Source: an uncultured Lachnospiraceae bacterium
GTDB taxonomy: Bacteria; Bacillota; Clostridia; Lachnospirales; Lachnospiraceae
Direction: 5' to 3'
NCBI GenBank assembly: GCA_910585215.1
Contig: CAJUDQ010000007.1
Coordinates: 5,640 to 69,639 of the forward strand
Length of the DNA stretch: 64,000 nt
Positions 8,641 through 17,122 of the stretch are shown in pieces; the stretch's first letter is position 1; each line of letters opens with the position of its first letter. The translations under genes and the position numbers were made by a program. The notes beneath the pieces were generated by a model. That model did not search any database. It was given only the letters and a program-made list of their open reading frames with translations, and was not told the DNA's origin.

Positions 8641-9273
8641 TTATGGCGCTCCCCAAGTTAGTAACTCCCACTCTCCGCCTTCTGTTCGAGCAAGATACCA
8701 ACTCCAGTCATATCTAAAATTCGTATTCCATTCACCGCCGCCAAAAATAGGAGAACGAAATTGCATTCTAAAAACAATGCATTCGTCATAAGTAATGCCG
8801 TTTTCTGCTAAAGTATTACAATACTCTAATTCTCTTTGACACAAATCGTCATCCGTGTAATTGATAGAATACAGTTTACAACCATCCCACGAATAAAACT
8901 CTTTCTTAATTAAATCAATAGCGTCACTCATATCCTGACGAGAGTATATTTCGGAAGTTCCATAATCAATTGAAGCGGGCCACAGACTAATACAAGTAAA
9001 AACAATTATAAGAGTAAGAACGACAGAACAAATAATAGTTAGTATTTTTTTCTTTCTTAACTTACGACTATGTCTGGATATTACTCCGTCTTTTTCTTTT
9101 TGCAGAATCTCCTCACTCGTATGAGAGCACAATTGCTGATAGATTTGCCTGCATTCAGAGCAGGTTTCTAAATGCTCTTTTATCATTTTCGTGCTGGATT
9201 CGCTGCAAGCTCCATCTACATACAGAGGAAGCAAATCTTGAACAACTTCACACGGATTACTCATATTTCTCAT
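8641..9273 (-). CDS. Anti-sigma factor with zf-HC2 zinc finger
   Basis: A 210-residue protein. The N-terminus has C8 and the HLETCSECRQIYQ motif (H-x3-C-x2-C) of anti-sigma zinc fingers. One membrane segment spans about residues 77-97 (ILTIICSVVLTLIIVFTCISL). The extracytoplasmic domain is about 110 residues with no family I recognise. It should hold the adjacent ECF sigma factor at the membrane. The gene overlaps the sigma gene by 17 bp, as expected for a sigma/anti-sigma pair. Confidence 0.85.
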   Translation of the reverse strand: MRNMSNPCEVVQDLLPLYVDGACSESSTKMIKEHLETCSECRQIYQQLCSHTSEEILQKEKDGVISRHSRKLRKKKILTIICSVVLTLIIVFTCISLWPASIDYGTSEIYSRQDMSDAIDLIKKEFYSWDGCKLYSINYTDDDLCQRELEYCNTLAENGITYDECIVFRMQFRSPIFGGGEWNTNFRYDWSWYLARTEGGEWELLTWGAP

Positions 9274-9742
9274 TCATCCTTTCTTGAATTTTTAATTTTG
9301 CACGATGATAAGTAACTCTCGCCCAAGTCTCGGTCTTGCCAAAAATCGTTGCAATTTGTGTAAAGGAAAGTTCACCGAACACCCGAAGCTGAAAGACCTC
9401 TTTATACGGTTCATCTAAATGATGCAGTACAAGGTGTATACGAAAAGCCATATCAGAATCAGAAACTGTGCGCTCTATGTTCTCATCAGACGGCAGTTCA
9501 CTGATCTCACTCATATCGGTAATATGCTGATTCTTACGCAACTCATCATAATAAAGATTCTTCGCAATGGAGCATAACCAAGTTAACTCATTCGATTTAT
9601 CTTTGAACTTTGCTTTTGTAGAAATTGCTTTATAGAAGGTGTTTTGTGTTATTTCTTCTGCTAATTCACGATTTCGGACAATAGAAACCACATAAGAGTA
9701 AATCTGCATATAGTACAAATTATACAGCTTTTCGTAGTCCAT
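9257..9742 (-). CDS. ECF-type RNA polymerase sigma factor
   Basis: About 161 residues. Region 2 includes YYMQIYSYVVSIVRNRELAEEITQNTFYKA; region 4 includes PYKEVFQLRVFGELSFTQIATIFGKTETWARV with a helix-turn-helix. It lacks region 3, as ECF factors do. The ATG at 9742 (MDYEKLY) is chosen because the AGGAGG lies 11 bp before it; the GTG at 9754 overlaps that AGGAGG. It is co-transcribed with the anti-sigma gene downstream. Both sit among mobile-element remnants, so the pair was probably brought in by such an element. Confidence 0.9.
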   Translation of the reverse strand: MDYEKLYNLYYMQIYSYVVSIVRNRELAEEITQNTFYKAISTKAKFKDKSNELTWLCSIAKNLYYDELRKNQHITDMSEISELPSDENIERTVSDSDMAFRIHLVLHHLDEPYKEVFQLRVFGELSFTQIATIFGKTETWARVTYHRAKLKIQERMNEKYE

Positions 9743-9750
9743 ACTTATCA

Positions 9751-10056
9751 TCACCTCCTGTGTTCATCAGTTAGACGGAGAAAAACGAATTTCGTTACAA
9801 ACATTATAGCATATTTTTTTAATATTTTATCTTTATCAAAAAATAGCGGCGACAAAGAGAATTGTTCTCCCTGCCGCCGCTGTCCGTAAACGCCTATCAG
9901 CTTTTCTTCTTCGGCGAGTAAGGTAAGACAGGGGATGTAATAATCCCCGATCAGTTCATACCAAAGCCCGTTGCTATTATCAAGAATATACTTGTTCAGT
10001 ATAAAATCCTCCAGTATAATATATTCGCACATATGCCACAGTTTTCCAATTGCCAC
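9751..10056 (-). pseudogene. TnpV-like transposon protein remnant
   Basis: A 101-codon frame whose middle, YELIGDYYIPCLTLLAEEEKLIGVYGQRRQ, closely resembles the start of TnpV proteins of Clostridia mobile elements (GDYYIPxLTLxxEE-xIGxxGQRH). The expected following region (RYLKE, YTNLLTSG) is replaced by unrelated sequence, so the gene appears truncated. It ends where the ECF sigma factor begins. Confidence 0.55.
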
Positions 10057-10364
10057 ACTCTGTTATAGGTTGTTACCAGATTTGGCTTCCCTTGTTTTTG
10101 CCCTTATAAGGTGCAGGAGCAAGGGTAAACTCGTGTGAAATCATATAAAGGGATAAGGTGAGCAAACTGCGATAAACCCTTTAGTTTCAAGGCTTTTGGA
10201 GGATTTTAATATCACCCTATAACGGGTGGTAACAGCCTAAGATTTTAACGGTTTCAAATTTAGATTTACATATATCTTTTTTAATATATGTCTGCTCTCC
10301 ACAATGTATATTTGCTATTTCATTTTCAGTGGAAACATAATTCCGGCTTTGACAAGCATTGAGA
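10057..10364. other. Non-coding stretch at the right edge of the mobile remnant
   Basis: About 308 bp between the TnpV remnant and queC. No ORF is supported. GGTGGTAAC/GTTACC-type short matches occur at 10073 and 10227, which could be decayed element ends, but no clear attachment site or long repeat is seen. Confidence 0.4.
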
Positions 10365-11072
10365 TTAATTCCTGTTTTTTTCCTCCGTTTTTATTAACGC
10401 CGGGTCCTCTATTTTATTTAATCTGAACGCTTCTGCCCTGTCTCTGCAGGTGCCGCAGACACCACATGGCTTTTCTCCCCCCTCATAGCAACTCCATGTA
10501 TATTGATATGGTACTTTAAGCTCCAGTCCCTTTTTCACCACCCGTGCCTTTGTCCAGTTTACAAAAGGTGCTTCAAGTGTCACCTGATTCCCGCTTCCTA
10601 TTCGGACTGCATCCCGCATAGCCCTATGAAATTCATCTGAGCAGTCAGGATAAGCATTTCCGGCGGCATCATCTGCATGGACTCCATAATAAATGACCTC
10701 ACAATTTTTGGAAATCGCAATACTTGCCGCTGAGGCAAGAAACAGTCCGTTTCGAAACGGGACATACGTAGACAACGGTGCTCCCTGTGTTTTTTCTATC
10801 TGATTTTCATAGGATTCATGAGGTATTTCCTTTTCAGAGTGAGATAGCAATGAACAGTCACTGTATTCAAATATTTTTGTCAAATCCAGAGAAATATGTT
10901 CTACTTCATAATATTTTGTGATTTTATGTGCCGCCTCTATCTCTTTTGTATGCTTCTGTCCATAATACATAGAAAGAGCCACTACATTTTCCTTTCCGTA
11001 TTTTTCTACCGCCATTCCAAGACTGGTAGTACTGTCTATTCCTCCACTGACTAATACCAATGCTTTCATCAT
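10365..11072 (-). CDS. queC: 7-cyano-7-deazaguanine (preQ0) synthase
   Basis: A 235-residue ATP-dependent amidoligase converting 7-carboxy-7-deazaguanine to preQ0. The PP-loop SGGIDSTTSLG starts at about residue 9. The zinc site SCYEGGEKPCGVCGTC supplies four cysteines near the C-terminus (about 193-209). Full length. It is the last gene of the queD-queE-folE-queC run. A T-rich spacer with repeated units separates it from folE. Confidence 0.95.
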   Translation of the reverse strand: MMKALVLVSGGIDSTTSLGMAVEKYGKENVVALSMYYGQKHTKEIEAAHKITKYYEVEHISLDLTKIFEYSDCSLLSHSEKEIPHESYENQIEKTQGAPLSTYVPFRNGLFLASAASIAISKNCEVIYYGVHADDAAGNAYPDCSDEFHRAMRDAVRIGSGNQVTLEAPFVNWTKARVVKKGLELKVPYQYTWSCYEGGEKPCGVCGTCRDRAEAFRLNKIEDPALIKTEEKNRN

Positions 11073-11114
11073 AACTTTTTTTGATATTTCCTTTCGATAT
11101 TTCCTTTTTGTATT

Positions 11115-11250
11115 CTTTTTCTGTTTTCAGTTTCTGGTTTTTATTTCTATTTACTGTTTTTATTCGAAATTCTTAGTTTTTATTTATATTTACTGTTTTC
11201 TATTTAAAATTCTCGGCTTTGATTTGTAGTTCTTACTGTTTATATTTATC
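11115..11250. repeat. T-rich imperfect tandem repeat between folE and queC
   Basis: Three imperfect copies of a unit of about 45 bp built around TTTTTATTT-TATTTACTGTTTT-TATT-AAATTCT fill most of the folE-queC spacer. The number of units may vary by slippage. No gene lies here. Confidence 0.5.
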
Positions 11251-11257
11251 CACTTTT

Positions 11258-11833
11258 TTATTTCAGACGCATTTGAAGTCCCGTATCTGTCTTAAATCTC
11301 CCCCTTAAAGTAGTTGTATACGTCTTTGCATTCGGCTTCTTTATGCCCCTTGCACTCATACAGCTATGGTTTCCTTCTATTAATACCGCCACATCCGGCG
11401 AATCCGTCACCTCGGAAATAATATCTGCAATATCGGTTCCAATGCGCTCCTGAAGCTGCAGCCGCTTTGATACCATATCTGCGATTCTTGCAATTTTACT
11501 AAGTCCTATTACCTTCCCATTTGGTACATAGGCAACTGTTACCTTCATATCGTACATCAGCGCAAGATGATGCTCACAATAGCTGAAAATATCAATATCC
11601 CGCACAATGACAACATCCTGACTGTAATTTTCAAACTCAAGCTCCTCCTCAAAGGTTTTATTATACATTTGAGCAATTTCATGATTTGTATATCCGATTC
11701 CTTCAAAAACCTCCTCATACATTCTCGCAACTCTGTCGGGAGTTTCTTTCAGTCCTTCCCTGTCCGGATTTTCTCCCAATGCCTCAATCAATCCCCTGAT
11801 ATGCTTCTTTACTGCTTCTGTATCTATTGCCAT
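11258..11833 (-). CDS. folE: GTP cyclohydrolase I
   Basis: A 191-residue enzyme opening GTP to dihydroneopterin triphosphate, the first step to folate and, here, to preQ0. It has CEHHLALM (zinc), GLSKIARI, and EGNHSCMSARGIKKP (third zinc ligand). The frame is open to 11986, but the ATG at 11833 (MAIDTEAV) has an AAAGGAAG site and matches family N-termini; the extra 51 residues are Cys/Ser-rich and unlike the family. Placement between queE and queC indicates a role in queuosine synthesis. Confidence 0.94.
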   Translation of the reverse strand: MAIDTEAVKKHIRGLIEALGENPDREGLKETPDRVARMYEEVFEGIGYTNHEIAQMYNKTFEEELEFENYSQDVVIVRDIDIFSYCEHHLALMYDMKVTVAYVPNGKVIGLSKIARIADMVSKRLQLQERIGTDIADIISEVTDSPDVAVLIEGNHSCMSARGIKKPNAKTYTTTLRGRFKTDTGLQMRLK

Positions 11834-12010
11834 AGTATTTATTCTTCCTTTCTGCAAAACGATTCTGCTACTGCTACATTTACAGGAAATTACTTTGCAA
11901 CAGACAATCAACATTTTAGTTAATATACAATTAACCAACAGTTGATTATCTGACTGAAATTTTCCATAATATTGTCTGTAAAACATTTCTATTTTATCAA
12001 ACCTGTTTTA

Positions 12011-12694
12011 TCAAACTCCACGCTTTTCCGGCTCCCAGATAAACTTATGCATCTGAAGCTGAAGATTTACCTGATTCATCTGATTTTCCAGCATAAATTC
12101 CACTATTTTTGCAGGTTCTATTTTTCCAAACACAGGACTGAAATAAACACTGCATTTTTCAGTTAATCCATATGTTTCGATTACCTGTTTTGCCATTTCC
12201 AAATCACTCCTTCCCCCCACAACAAACTTGACTGTATCCTTTCTTTTCAAGTATAAAAAATTTTCCAGACACATAAAATCTGTCATTCTGCTTGCCGGCA
12301 ATTTATAATCCATTGTAAATTCCGGCGGATGTTCCATCTCCTGATACTCCTTTATGCAAATGCTCCCATTTGTTTCTATTTCTAGCCGAAGCTTCGCATC
12401 TTCCGACAATCTTTGAATAAGAGCTTTTATTTCTGGCTGTAACAGTGGCTCTCCGCCGGTAAGCGTAACATTCTTTATTTTAGTCCCTTTAATATAATTA
12501 TAAATATCCTGTTCTGTCATCACCTCATAAGCTACTTGTTCTTCATTTGCCCATTTAGTATCACAATATTCACAGTTTAAATTACATCCTTGAAATCTGA
12601 TAAATACAGCAAGCTGTCCTGCACACCTTCCTTCTCCATTAATACTTGTAAACTTTTCTACAACTCTGTATTCTGCCCCGCTGCCTCTTTGCAT
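12011..12694 (-). CDS. queE: 7-carboxy-7-deazaguanine synthase
   Basis: A 227-residue radical SAM enzyme. FQGCNLNCEYCDTKWA (about residues 34-49) gives the C-x3-C-x2-C cluster motif with no large insertion. NVTLTGGEPLLQPE is the SAM-binding GGE motif. It converts 6-carboxy-tetrahydropterin to CDG. An AGGTGATG region precedes the ATG. Confidence 0.94.
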   Translation of the reverse strand: MQRGSGAEYRVVEKFTSINGEGRCAGQLAVFIRFQGCNLNCEYCDTKWANEEQVAYEVMTEQDIYNYIKGTKIKNVTLTGGEPLLQPEIKALIQRLSEDAKLRLEIETNGSICIKEYQEMEHPPEFTMDYKLPASRMTDFMCLENFLYLKRKDTVKFVVGGRSDLEMAKQVIETYGLTEKCSVYFSPVFGKIEPAKIVEFMLENQMNQVNLQLQMHKFIWEPEKRGV

Positions 12695-12810
12695 ATCATC
12701 ACCTCTCTGTTACATTATTTTCTCTGCTTTCTTATACATTACTGCCTCTTTACATATCATAACTTTGATTTCCCATTATTTCCTTACATTCTGCTGCCTT
12801 TTTGCATATC
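12681..12810. repeat. Three spaced copies of a 17-19 bp unit at the start of queE
   Basis: CTGCCTCTTTGCATATCAT occurs at 12681, as CTGCCTCTTTACATATCAT at 12742, and as CTGCCTTTTTGCATATC at 12794. The first copy covers the queE start codon; the other two fill the queD-queE spacer, as if the queE 5' end had been duplicated. Confidence 0.55.
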
Positions 12811-12823
12811 TTTTCTGCGCTTT

Positions 12824-13246
12824 CTATTCCTCATAATAACCTGCACTGTTTTTCGGAGTTTCATAAACTGTGGCACATCTTACATGATATCCATACAGCT
12901 TCATTTTGTCATAAAAATATTTTGAAAAATTTTCTGCTGTTGGCCTGAAATCAACCATAATCATTTTAAAATTTTCTTCTTTTAATGCCTCTATTGTCTT
13001 TTCCTTCAAAGACCCCTTTTCTATAATCAATGCATGGTCAAGCTTTTCTGTTTCCTTCAGCAAATCCGCTTTCAGTGTAGAAAAATCCACATACATCCCC
13101 CGAAGCTGCCGTTCTTTGGCAAGCTGCTCTGTCTTTACCTCTATAATTACCCGCCATCTGTGTCCGTGAACATTCGCACACTTTCCTTCATAGCCGGAAA
13201 GAAAATGCGCAGAATCAAAGCTTTGTTCTGTTTTTAAAATATACAT
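12824..13246 (-). CDS. queD: 6-carboxy-5,6,7,8-tetrahydropterin synthase
   Basis: About 140 residues. FDSAHFLSGYEGKCANVHGHRW contains the zinc-binding histidines (H in SAHF and HGH) and the catalytic Cys. DHALI and PTAEN complete the family pattern. The ATG at 13246 (MYILKTEQSF) matches family N-termini. A TTG at 13291 has a better-spaced AGGAGG and would add 15 residues, so the true start is not settled. It is first in the queuosine operon. Confidence 0.92.
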   Translation of the reverse strand: MYILKTEQSFDSAHFLSGYEGKCANVHGHRWRVIIEVKTEQLAKERQLRGMYVDFSTLKADLLKETEKLDHALIIEKGSLKEKTIEALKEENFKMIMVDFRPTAENFSKYFYDKMKLYGYHVRCATVYETPKNSAGYYEE

Positions 13247-13321
13247 ATTCCTTCTTCTACTCAAAATATGGATAAAATACATCCATATCAAGAAATCCTC
13301 CTGTTAAATAATATATTTATC

Positions 13322-13357
13322 AGGTCTTACAGCCAAATTGTCTGACTGAACAGACCT
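13322..13357 (-). promoter_or_regulatory. Candidate structured leader of the queuosine operon
   Basis: On the minus strand AGGTCT and AGACCT can pair over the whole segment. An alternative hairpin GTCTG-TTCAGT-CAGAC uses the same left arm. The exclusive pairings and the nearby AGGAGG suggest an RNA switch, but it does not match the preQ1 consensus motifs I know. Confidence 0.3.
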
Positions 13358-13416
13358 TTCAAGTGTATAACGAATACCCGTTAAAAAACAGGTAAAAATC
13401 AATACTGTTGATTATC

Positions 13417-13446
13417 AAAATAAAATCAGCGCAGTTTTCACCGCGC
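13417..13446 (-). terminator. Terminator after the LamG-EAL gene
   Basis: Minus-strand stem GCGCGGT/ACTGCGC with a GAAA loop, followed by TGATTTTATTTT. About 100 bp after the stop at 13544. Confidence 0.5.
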
Positions 13447-13543
13447 CGTTACAAACAAGTTTCCCTTTTAATAACAGTCCCGGTTTTGTTTAGAGACAGG
13501 AAGGTACTACTGAACTGTCTTGTTTTTTTGATAAAATTTTAAG

Positions 13544-16500
13544 TTATCTTGAATAAATTTTTTCTTTTGCTTCCCGTCCTTCTCTTGTCTTTTTTGAAAG
13601 ACGTTTTTCCTCATTCTCATAGATAATCTCTATATCCATTTTTGAAAGAGACTGATTAAAAATATTAATCTGCGCAATTAAACCATGAAACGGTGATGTA
13701 TAGACATCTCCTCCAACCAGTATACGGGTAATGCCGCTCAATATCGGAACATTTTCTATATATCCGGCAATCACATTGTCTACATACAAAATCCCCACTC
13801 TTGTCTGTGCATTGTAAGTAGCTGCATAAAAATGCCACTCCTCGTCAGGAAGTACCTCTGAACCTGTATCATGCCATATATCCACCTCTCTGTCAAGCTT
13901 AATACGAAAATCCGCCTTTAAATCGCCTGCATTTGGCATAATACTGTTAAATCCATTTTCAAATTCCATACAGACAACACTTGACCACATACTTTCTTTA
14001 TCTACCTTTGCCCAGCATGTAATCGTATAACTGCTGTTTGTAAAGGATTCCACCGGAAGTCCTACCATATCGCTTAAAATACTTCCTCCGACACATTTCA
14101 GGGCCTTTGTATCATCAAACGGCCCTTCGCCAAACTGTGGATGATTTCCGATATAATAACCAGAAAGCTTTTTCTCTGCATCATCAAAATTGCCATCCAG
14201 CGGAAAACTGACAAGTTTTGCCTTAATCTTAATATGTTCGTCAATATAAGTACAAAATTCATCCTCCGGCAACGGCTTGGAATAATAATACCCCTGTATC
14301 ATATCACATCCGATTACCGTCAGGAAATTTGCCTGTTCACTTGTCTCCACACCTTCACATACCACACGGATATTCAGCTTGGATGCCATTTCAATAATAC
14401 TGGATATAATAATTTTCTGATTCACAGTAAGTTTATTTCCATACAAAAATATTTTATCTACCTTTAAAATATCAATTGGAATATTATTTAATAAATTAAG
14501 CGACGAATAACCGGAGCCAAAATCATCCATTGAAATCCGTATTCCCATAGCCTGAAGCTGATGCACCAGATTTAACGCCTTTTCCAGATTTTCAATATAA
14601 ATACTCTCCGTCAGCTCAAATTCCACATATTTTGTCGGAATCTGATACTTTTCAAATAAATATTTAATATAAATAAACAGCTCGTCTTCTCTTAAATGAA
14701 CACTGGATATATTCATGGAAATCGGTACAATCGGCTGGTCATTATCAAGTCTTTCCTTAATTTTTCTAAATACACTCTCATAGACAAAATAATCGATTTC
14801 AACAATCATTCCGTTTTCTTCAAATCCCGGAATAAACTCATCTGGATAAATAAATTTTCCATCTATCTTCTGCCATCTGACAAGCGCTTCGGCTCCTACA
14901 ATTTTTCCTGTTCCACTCTCAATCTTCGGCTGATAATATACCTTGATTTCCCTGTTTTTAATCGCATTTGGCAGTTCCGCATTCAGCTGCATCTGGCGCA
15001 CCACAGCCTGCATCATCTCATCGTTAAACAGAACTACGGTATTGCGTTCTTCCTTCTTTGCCTTTTTCCTTGCCATATTTGCATTGGAAACTGCAACCTC
15101 AATATCTATTTGGGGATTTTTTACAATAAAAACTCCCGTACATGCACTGATATTATTATTTACAAAAGCCATCTGAAGCTCTCTGTTTATACTATTATTT
15201 TTTCTTACCACAGCTCTGTATATCTCTTCATCCGAAAACCTTCCCGGAAATTCAGCAGCAAATACAATATTGTCAGAATACACTCTTGCTGCGCCTATCA
15301 TTCCCTTTACATCTCTAATGGTTTTATTGCAGAAATTCTTCAAAAGTCTGTTTCCCACATCATAGCCATAGGTTTCATTAATATATTTAAAATGCTTCAA
15401 ATCACTGTAGATAATAACAATATAATTTCCCTTTCTCCAGCGATTCATCGCCTTTTTCAGTTTATCGCAGAATACCTCATATTTTAAAAGCCCTGTCAGT
15501 GCATCGTGGTCATCCGATTGCTCCAGTCTTTGTGATGTATTTGTATAATCCCTGATATTTAGCAGATAAAAAGAAATTGCCTTTGTAAATATCTTCAACG
15601 TATTCAAATCACTTTCTGTAAAATGAATTTCCTTTGTTACACAGATATAATCGATACATCCAATAATTTCTCCATTGTTGATAATCGGTATCTCACAGAA
15701 AGATTGAAATTCCAGATGGCTGTTCTGCAGTTCTGAGATATCAAATGTATCTCCATGACTTTGATAATATAAATAACAGCCATCTTTAAAGTGATTTAAA
15801 AATGTTTCCCAGTCCTGTGTACTGTATTGCCATTCGGAATCAAGGCGGTTTGGTATTCTTTTATCTCTGATATATTCATGCATATAGCGCAGAGTACGCG
15901 GTTTTTGAATCAGACCACGGACAGCAATCGCATCCAAATCATAGTGTATACCCACTTTTTTCAACAAAAGACTAATCGTATTCTGTATATTTTTCGTATC
16001 ATCTGCCAAATGAAATGCCAGCTTAATCAACTCATACCCAAAACTGTCAAATTCCGGTAAATCAGCACGCACTCTGTTTTCCTGTTCCTTTTGCAGATAA
16101 TATCCCTGCCAGAGCCTGTTATCACTCATCTTCTCTCCGATATCTTTATTAAAAATCTGATAATTGTCTTTCCCATGCTTCTTTACATAAATAAGCGCCT
16201 TGTCTGCACGTTCCAAAAGCTCCTCTGCTGTATTTCCATGTTCAGGATAGAGAGAAATTCCTATACTTATGGATACAATATAATCCTGTTTTTCTCCTGT
16301 ATATGCGTCATGTATTTTTGAGCATAAAATCTCTGCCTTTTTCTTCACGTCCTCTATGCTTCCATAATCCTTCTGGCAGACAATAAATTTATCTATTCCC
16401 AGTCTTCCAGCGATATCCTCTTTATGAAATGACTGAAAGATATGCTCTTCTGTCTCCTTGAGAATTTCATCTCCAAACAGTCTTCCCAGATTCTCATCTA

Positions 16501-16642
16501 CTACCTTAAAATTGTCAATATCCATAGTATAAACAGCCGCAGCAGCTTGTTCATGGTTCTCTATATAATCCTGAAGCTCTCTGTTTATCCTGGTAGCTTC
16601 TCTTTCATATTCATATGTATACTTATTCTCTGCATTCTGCAT
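13544..16642 (-). CDS. c-di-GMP phosphodiesterase: GGDEF*-GAF-GGDEF*-EAL-LamG-like
   Basis: 1032 residues, no signal peptide or membrane helix. Domain order: degenerate GGDEF (about 30-165; GRLGIDKF in place of GGDEF), GAF-like (about 195-370), second degenerate GGDEF (about 380-545; VYSDNIVF), EAL (about 560-800) with intact EALVRW, DDFGSGYSSL and EGVET, then a C-terminal concanavalin/LamG-like jelly roll (about 830-1010; SYTITCWAKV, EEWHFYAATY, VGILYVDN). It should hydrolyse c-di-GMP. The GAF and two pseudo-GGDEFs may sense ligands or GTP. A LamG-like tail on a cytoplasmic EAL protein is unusual. AAAGGAGGA precedes the ATG. Confidence 0.9.
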   Translation of the reverse strand: MQNAENKYTYEYEREATRINRELQDYIENHEQAAAAVYTMDIDNFKVVDENLGRLFGDEILKETEEHIFQSFHKEDIAGRLGIDKFIVCQKDYGSIEDVKKKAEILCSKIHDAYTGEKQDYIVSISIGISLYPEHGNTAEELLERADKALIYVKKHGKDNYQIFNKDIGEKMSDNRLWQGYYLQKEQENRVRADLPEFDSFGYELIKLAFHLADDTKNIQNTISLLLKKVGIHYDLDAIAVRGLIQKPRTLRYMHEYIRDKRIPNRLDSEWQYSTQDWETFLNHFKDGCYLYYQSHGDTFDISELQNSHLEFQSFCEIPIINNGEIIGCIDYICVTKEIHFTESDLNTLKIFTKAISFYLLNIRDYTNTSQRLEQSDDHDALTGLLKYEVFCDKLKKAMNRWRKGNYIVIIYSDLKHFKYINETYGYDVGNRLLKNFCNKTIRDVKGMIGAARVYSDNIVFAAEFPGRFSDEEIYRAVVRKNNSINRELQMAFVNNNISACTGVFIVKNPQIDIEVAVSNANMARKKAKKEERNTVVLFNDEMMQAVVRQMQLNAELPNAIKNREIKVYYQPKIESGTGKIVGAEALVRWQKIDGKFIYPDEFIPGFEENGMIVEIDYFVYESVFRKIKERLDNDQPIVPISMNISSVHLREDELFIYIKYLFEKYQIPTKYVEFELTESIYIENLEKALNLVHQLQAMGIRISMDDFGSGYSSLNLLNNIPIDILKVDKIFLYGNKLTVNQKIIISSIIEMASKLNIRVVCEGVETSEQANFLTVIGCDMIQGYYYSKPLPEDEFCTYIDEHIKIKAKLVSFPLDGNFDDAEKKLSGYYIGNHPQFGEGPFDDTKALKCVGGSILSDMVGLPVESFTNSSYTITCWAKVDKESMWSSVVCMEFENGFNSIMPNAGDLKADFRIKLDREVDIWHDTGSEVLPDEEWHFYAATYNAQTRVGILYVDNVIAGYIENVPILSGITRILVGGDVYTSPFHGLIAQINIFNQSLSKMDIEIIYENEEKRLSKKTREGREAKEKIYSR

Positions 16643-16756
16643 AAGTTCCTCCTTTATGCTGTTTAGAGTTTTTTCTGTTTATTTTTCTAAATATGATTAG
16701 TATAGCATAGAAATACAATATTTTCTACATATGAATGTTTTTATTTAAAGAATAAA

Positions 16757-16783
16757 ATAAAAAATCCCAACAATCTTGGGATT
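16757..16783 (-). terminator. Terminator of the tRNA-Phe/tRNA-Gly unit
   Basis: Minus-strand stem AATCCCAA-GATTG-TTGGGATT followed by TTTTATTTT, about 15 bp after tRNA-Gly. Confidence 0.85.
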
Positions 16784-16798
16784 TTCTCAAAAAATAAA

Positions 16799-16871
16799 AG
16801 CGCGAGACGGGACTCGAACCCGCGGCCCCGACCTTGGCAAGGTCGTGCTCCACCAACTGAGCCACTCGCGC
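16799..16871 (-). tRNA. tRNA-Gly (GCC)
   Basis: A 73-nt cloverleaf: acceptor GCGCGAG pairs CTCGCGC, the D arm is GGCTCAGTTGGTGGAGC, the anticodon stem-loop GACCTTGCCAAGGTC reads GCC, and the T arm is GCGGGTTCGAGTCCCGT. The discriminator is U, as usual for tRNA-Gly. CCA is not encoded. It lies downstream of tRNA-Phe in one transcript. Confidence 0.97.
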
Positions 16872-16907
16872 ATAACATAGTATGAAACGTCACACGGACG
16901 TGCACAG

Positions 16908-16930
16908 GTCATCAAACAAAGTTTGATGAG
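16908..16930. repeat. Hairpin repeat copy (GTCATCAAAC family)
   Basis: GTCATCAAAC-AAA-GTTTGATGAG lies between the two tRNA genes. It is one of at least five related palindromes in the window; the preceding CACACGGACGTGCACAG resembles the GTGC-type flank of other copies. Confidence 0.65.
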
Positions 16931-16964
16931 GTTTTACCATAAGCACTTCACTCTCTTATGGAAG

Positions 16965-17037
<73 letters not shown>

Positions 17038-17066
17038 TTGCCGGCGTTCACCGAAACACAAGCAAT

Positions 17067-17095
17067 ATTTTACCAATAATTTGAACTTTTGTCAA
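17067..17095 (-). promoter_or_regulatory. Promoter of the tRNA unit
   Basis: TTGACA (17090-17095 complement), a 17-bp spacer, TAAAAT (17067-17072 complement), about 30 bp before tRNA-Phe. Confidence 0.8.
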
Positions 17096-17122
17096 TATAT
17101 TTTTTACTCTTATTTTTACTTT

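Noticed and set aside
11834..11986. Longer FolE N-terminus
   Set aside because: Cys/Ser-rich extension without ribosome site and unlike the family.
14696..15487. 263-codon plus-strand ORF within the EAL gene
   Set aside because: Antisense shadow of the GGDEF/EAL frame; hydrophobic composition arises from the opposite strand.
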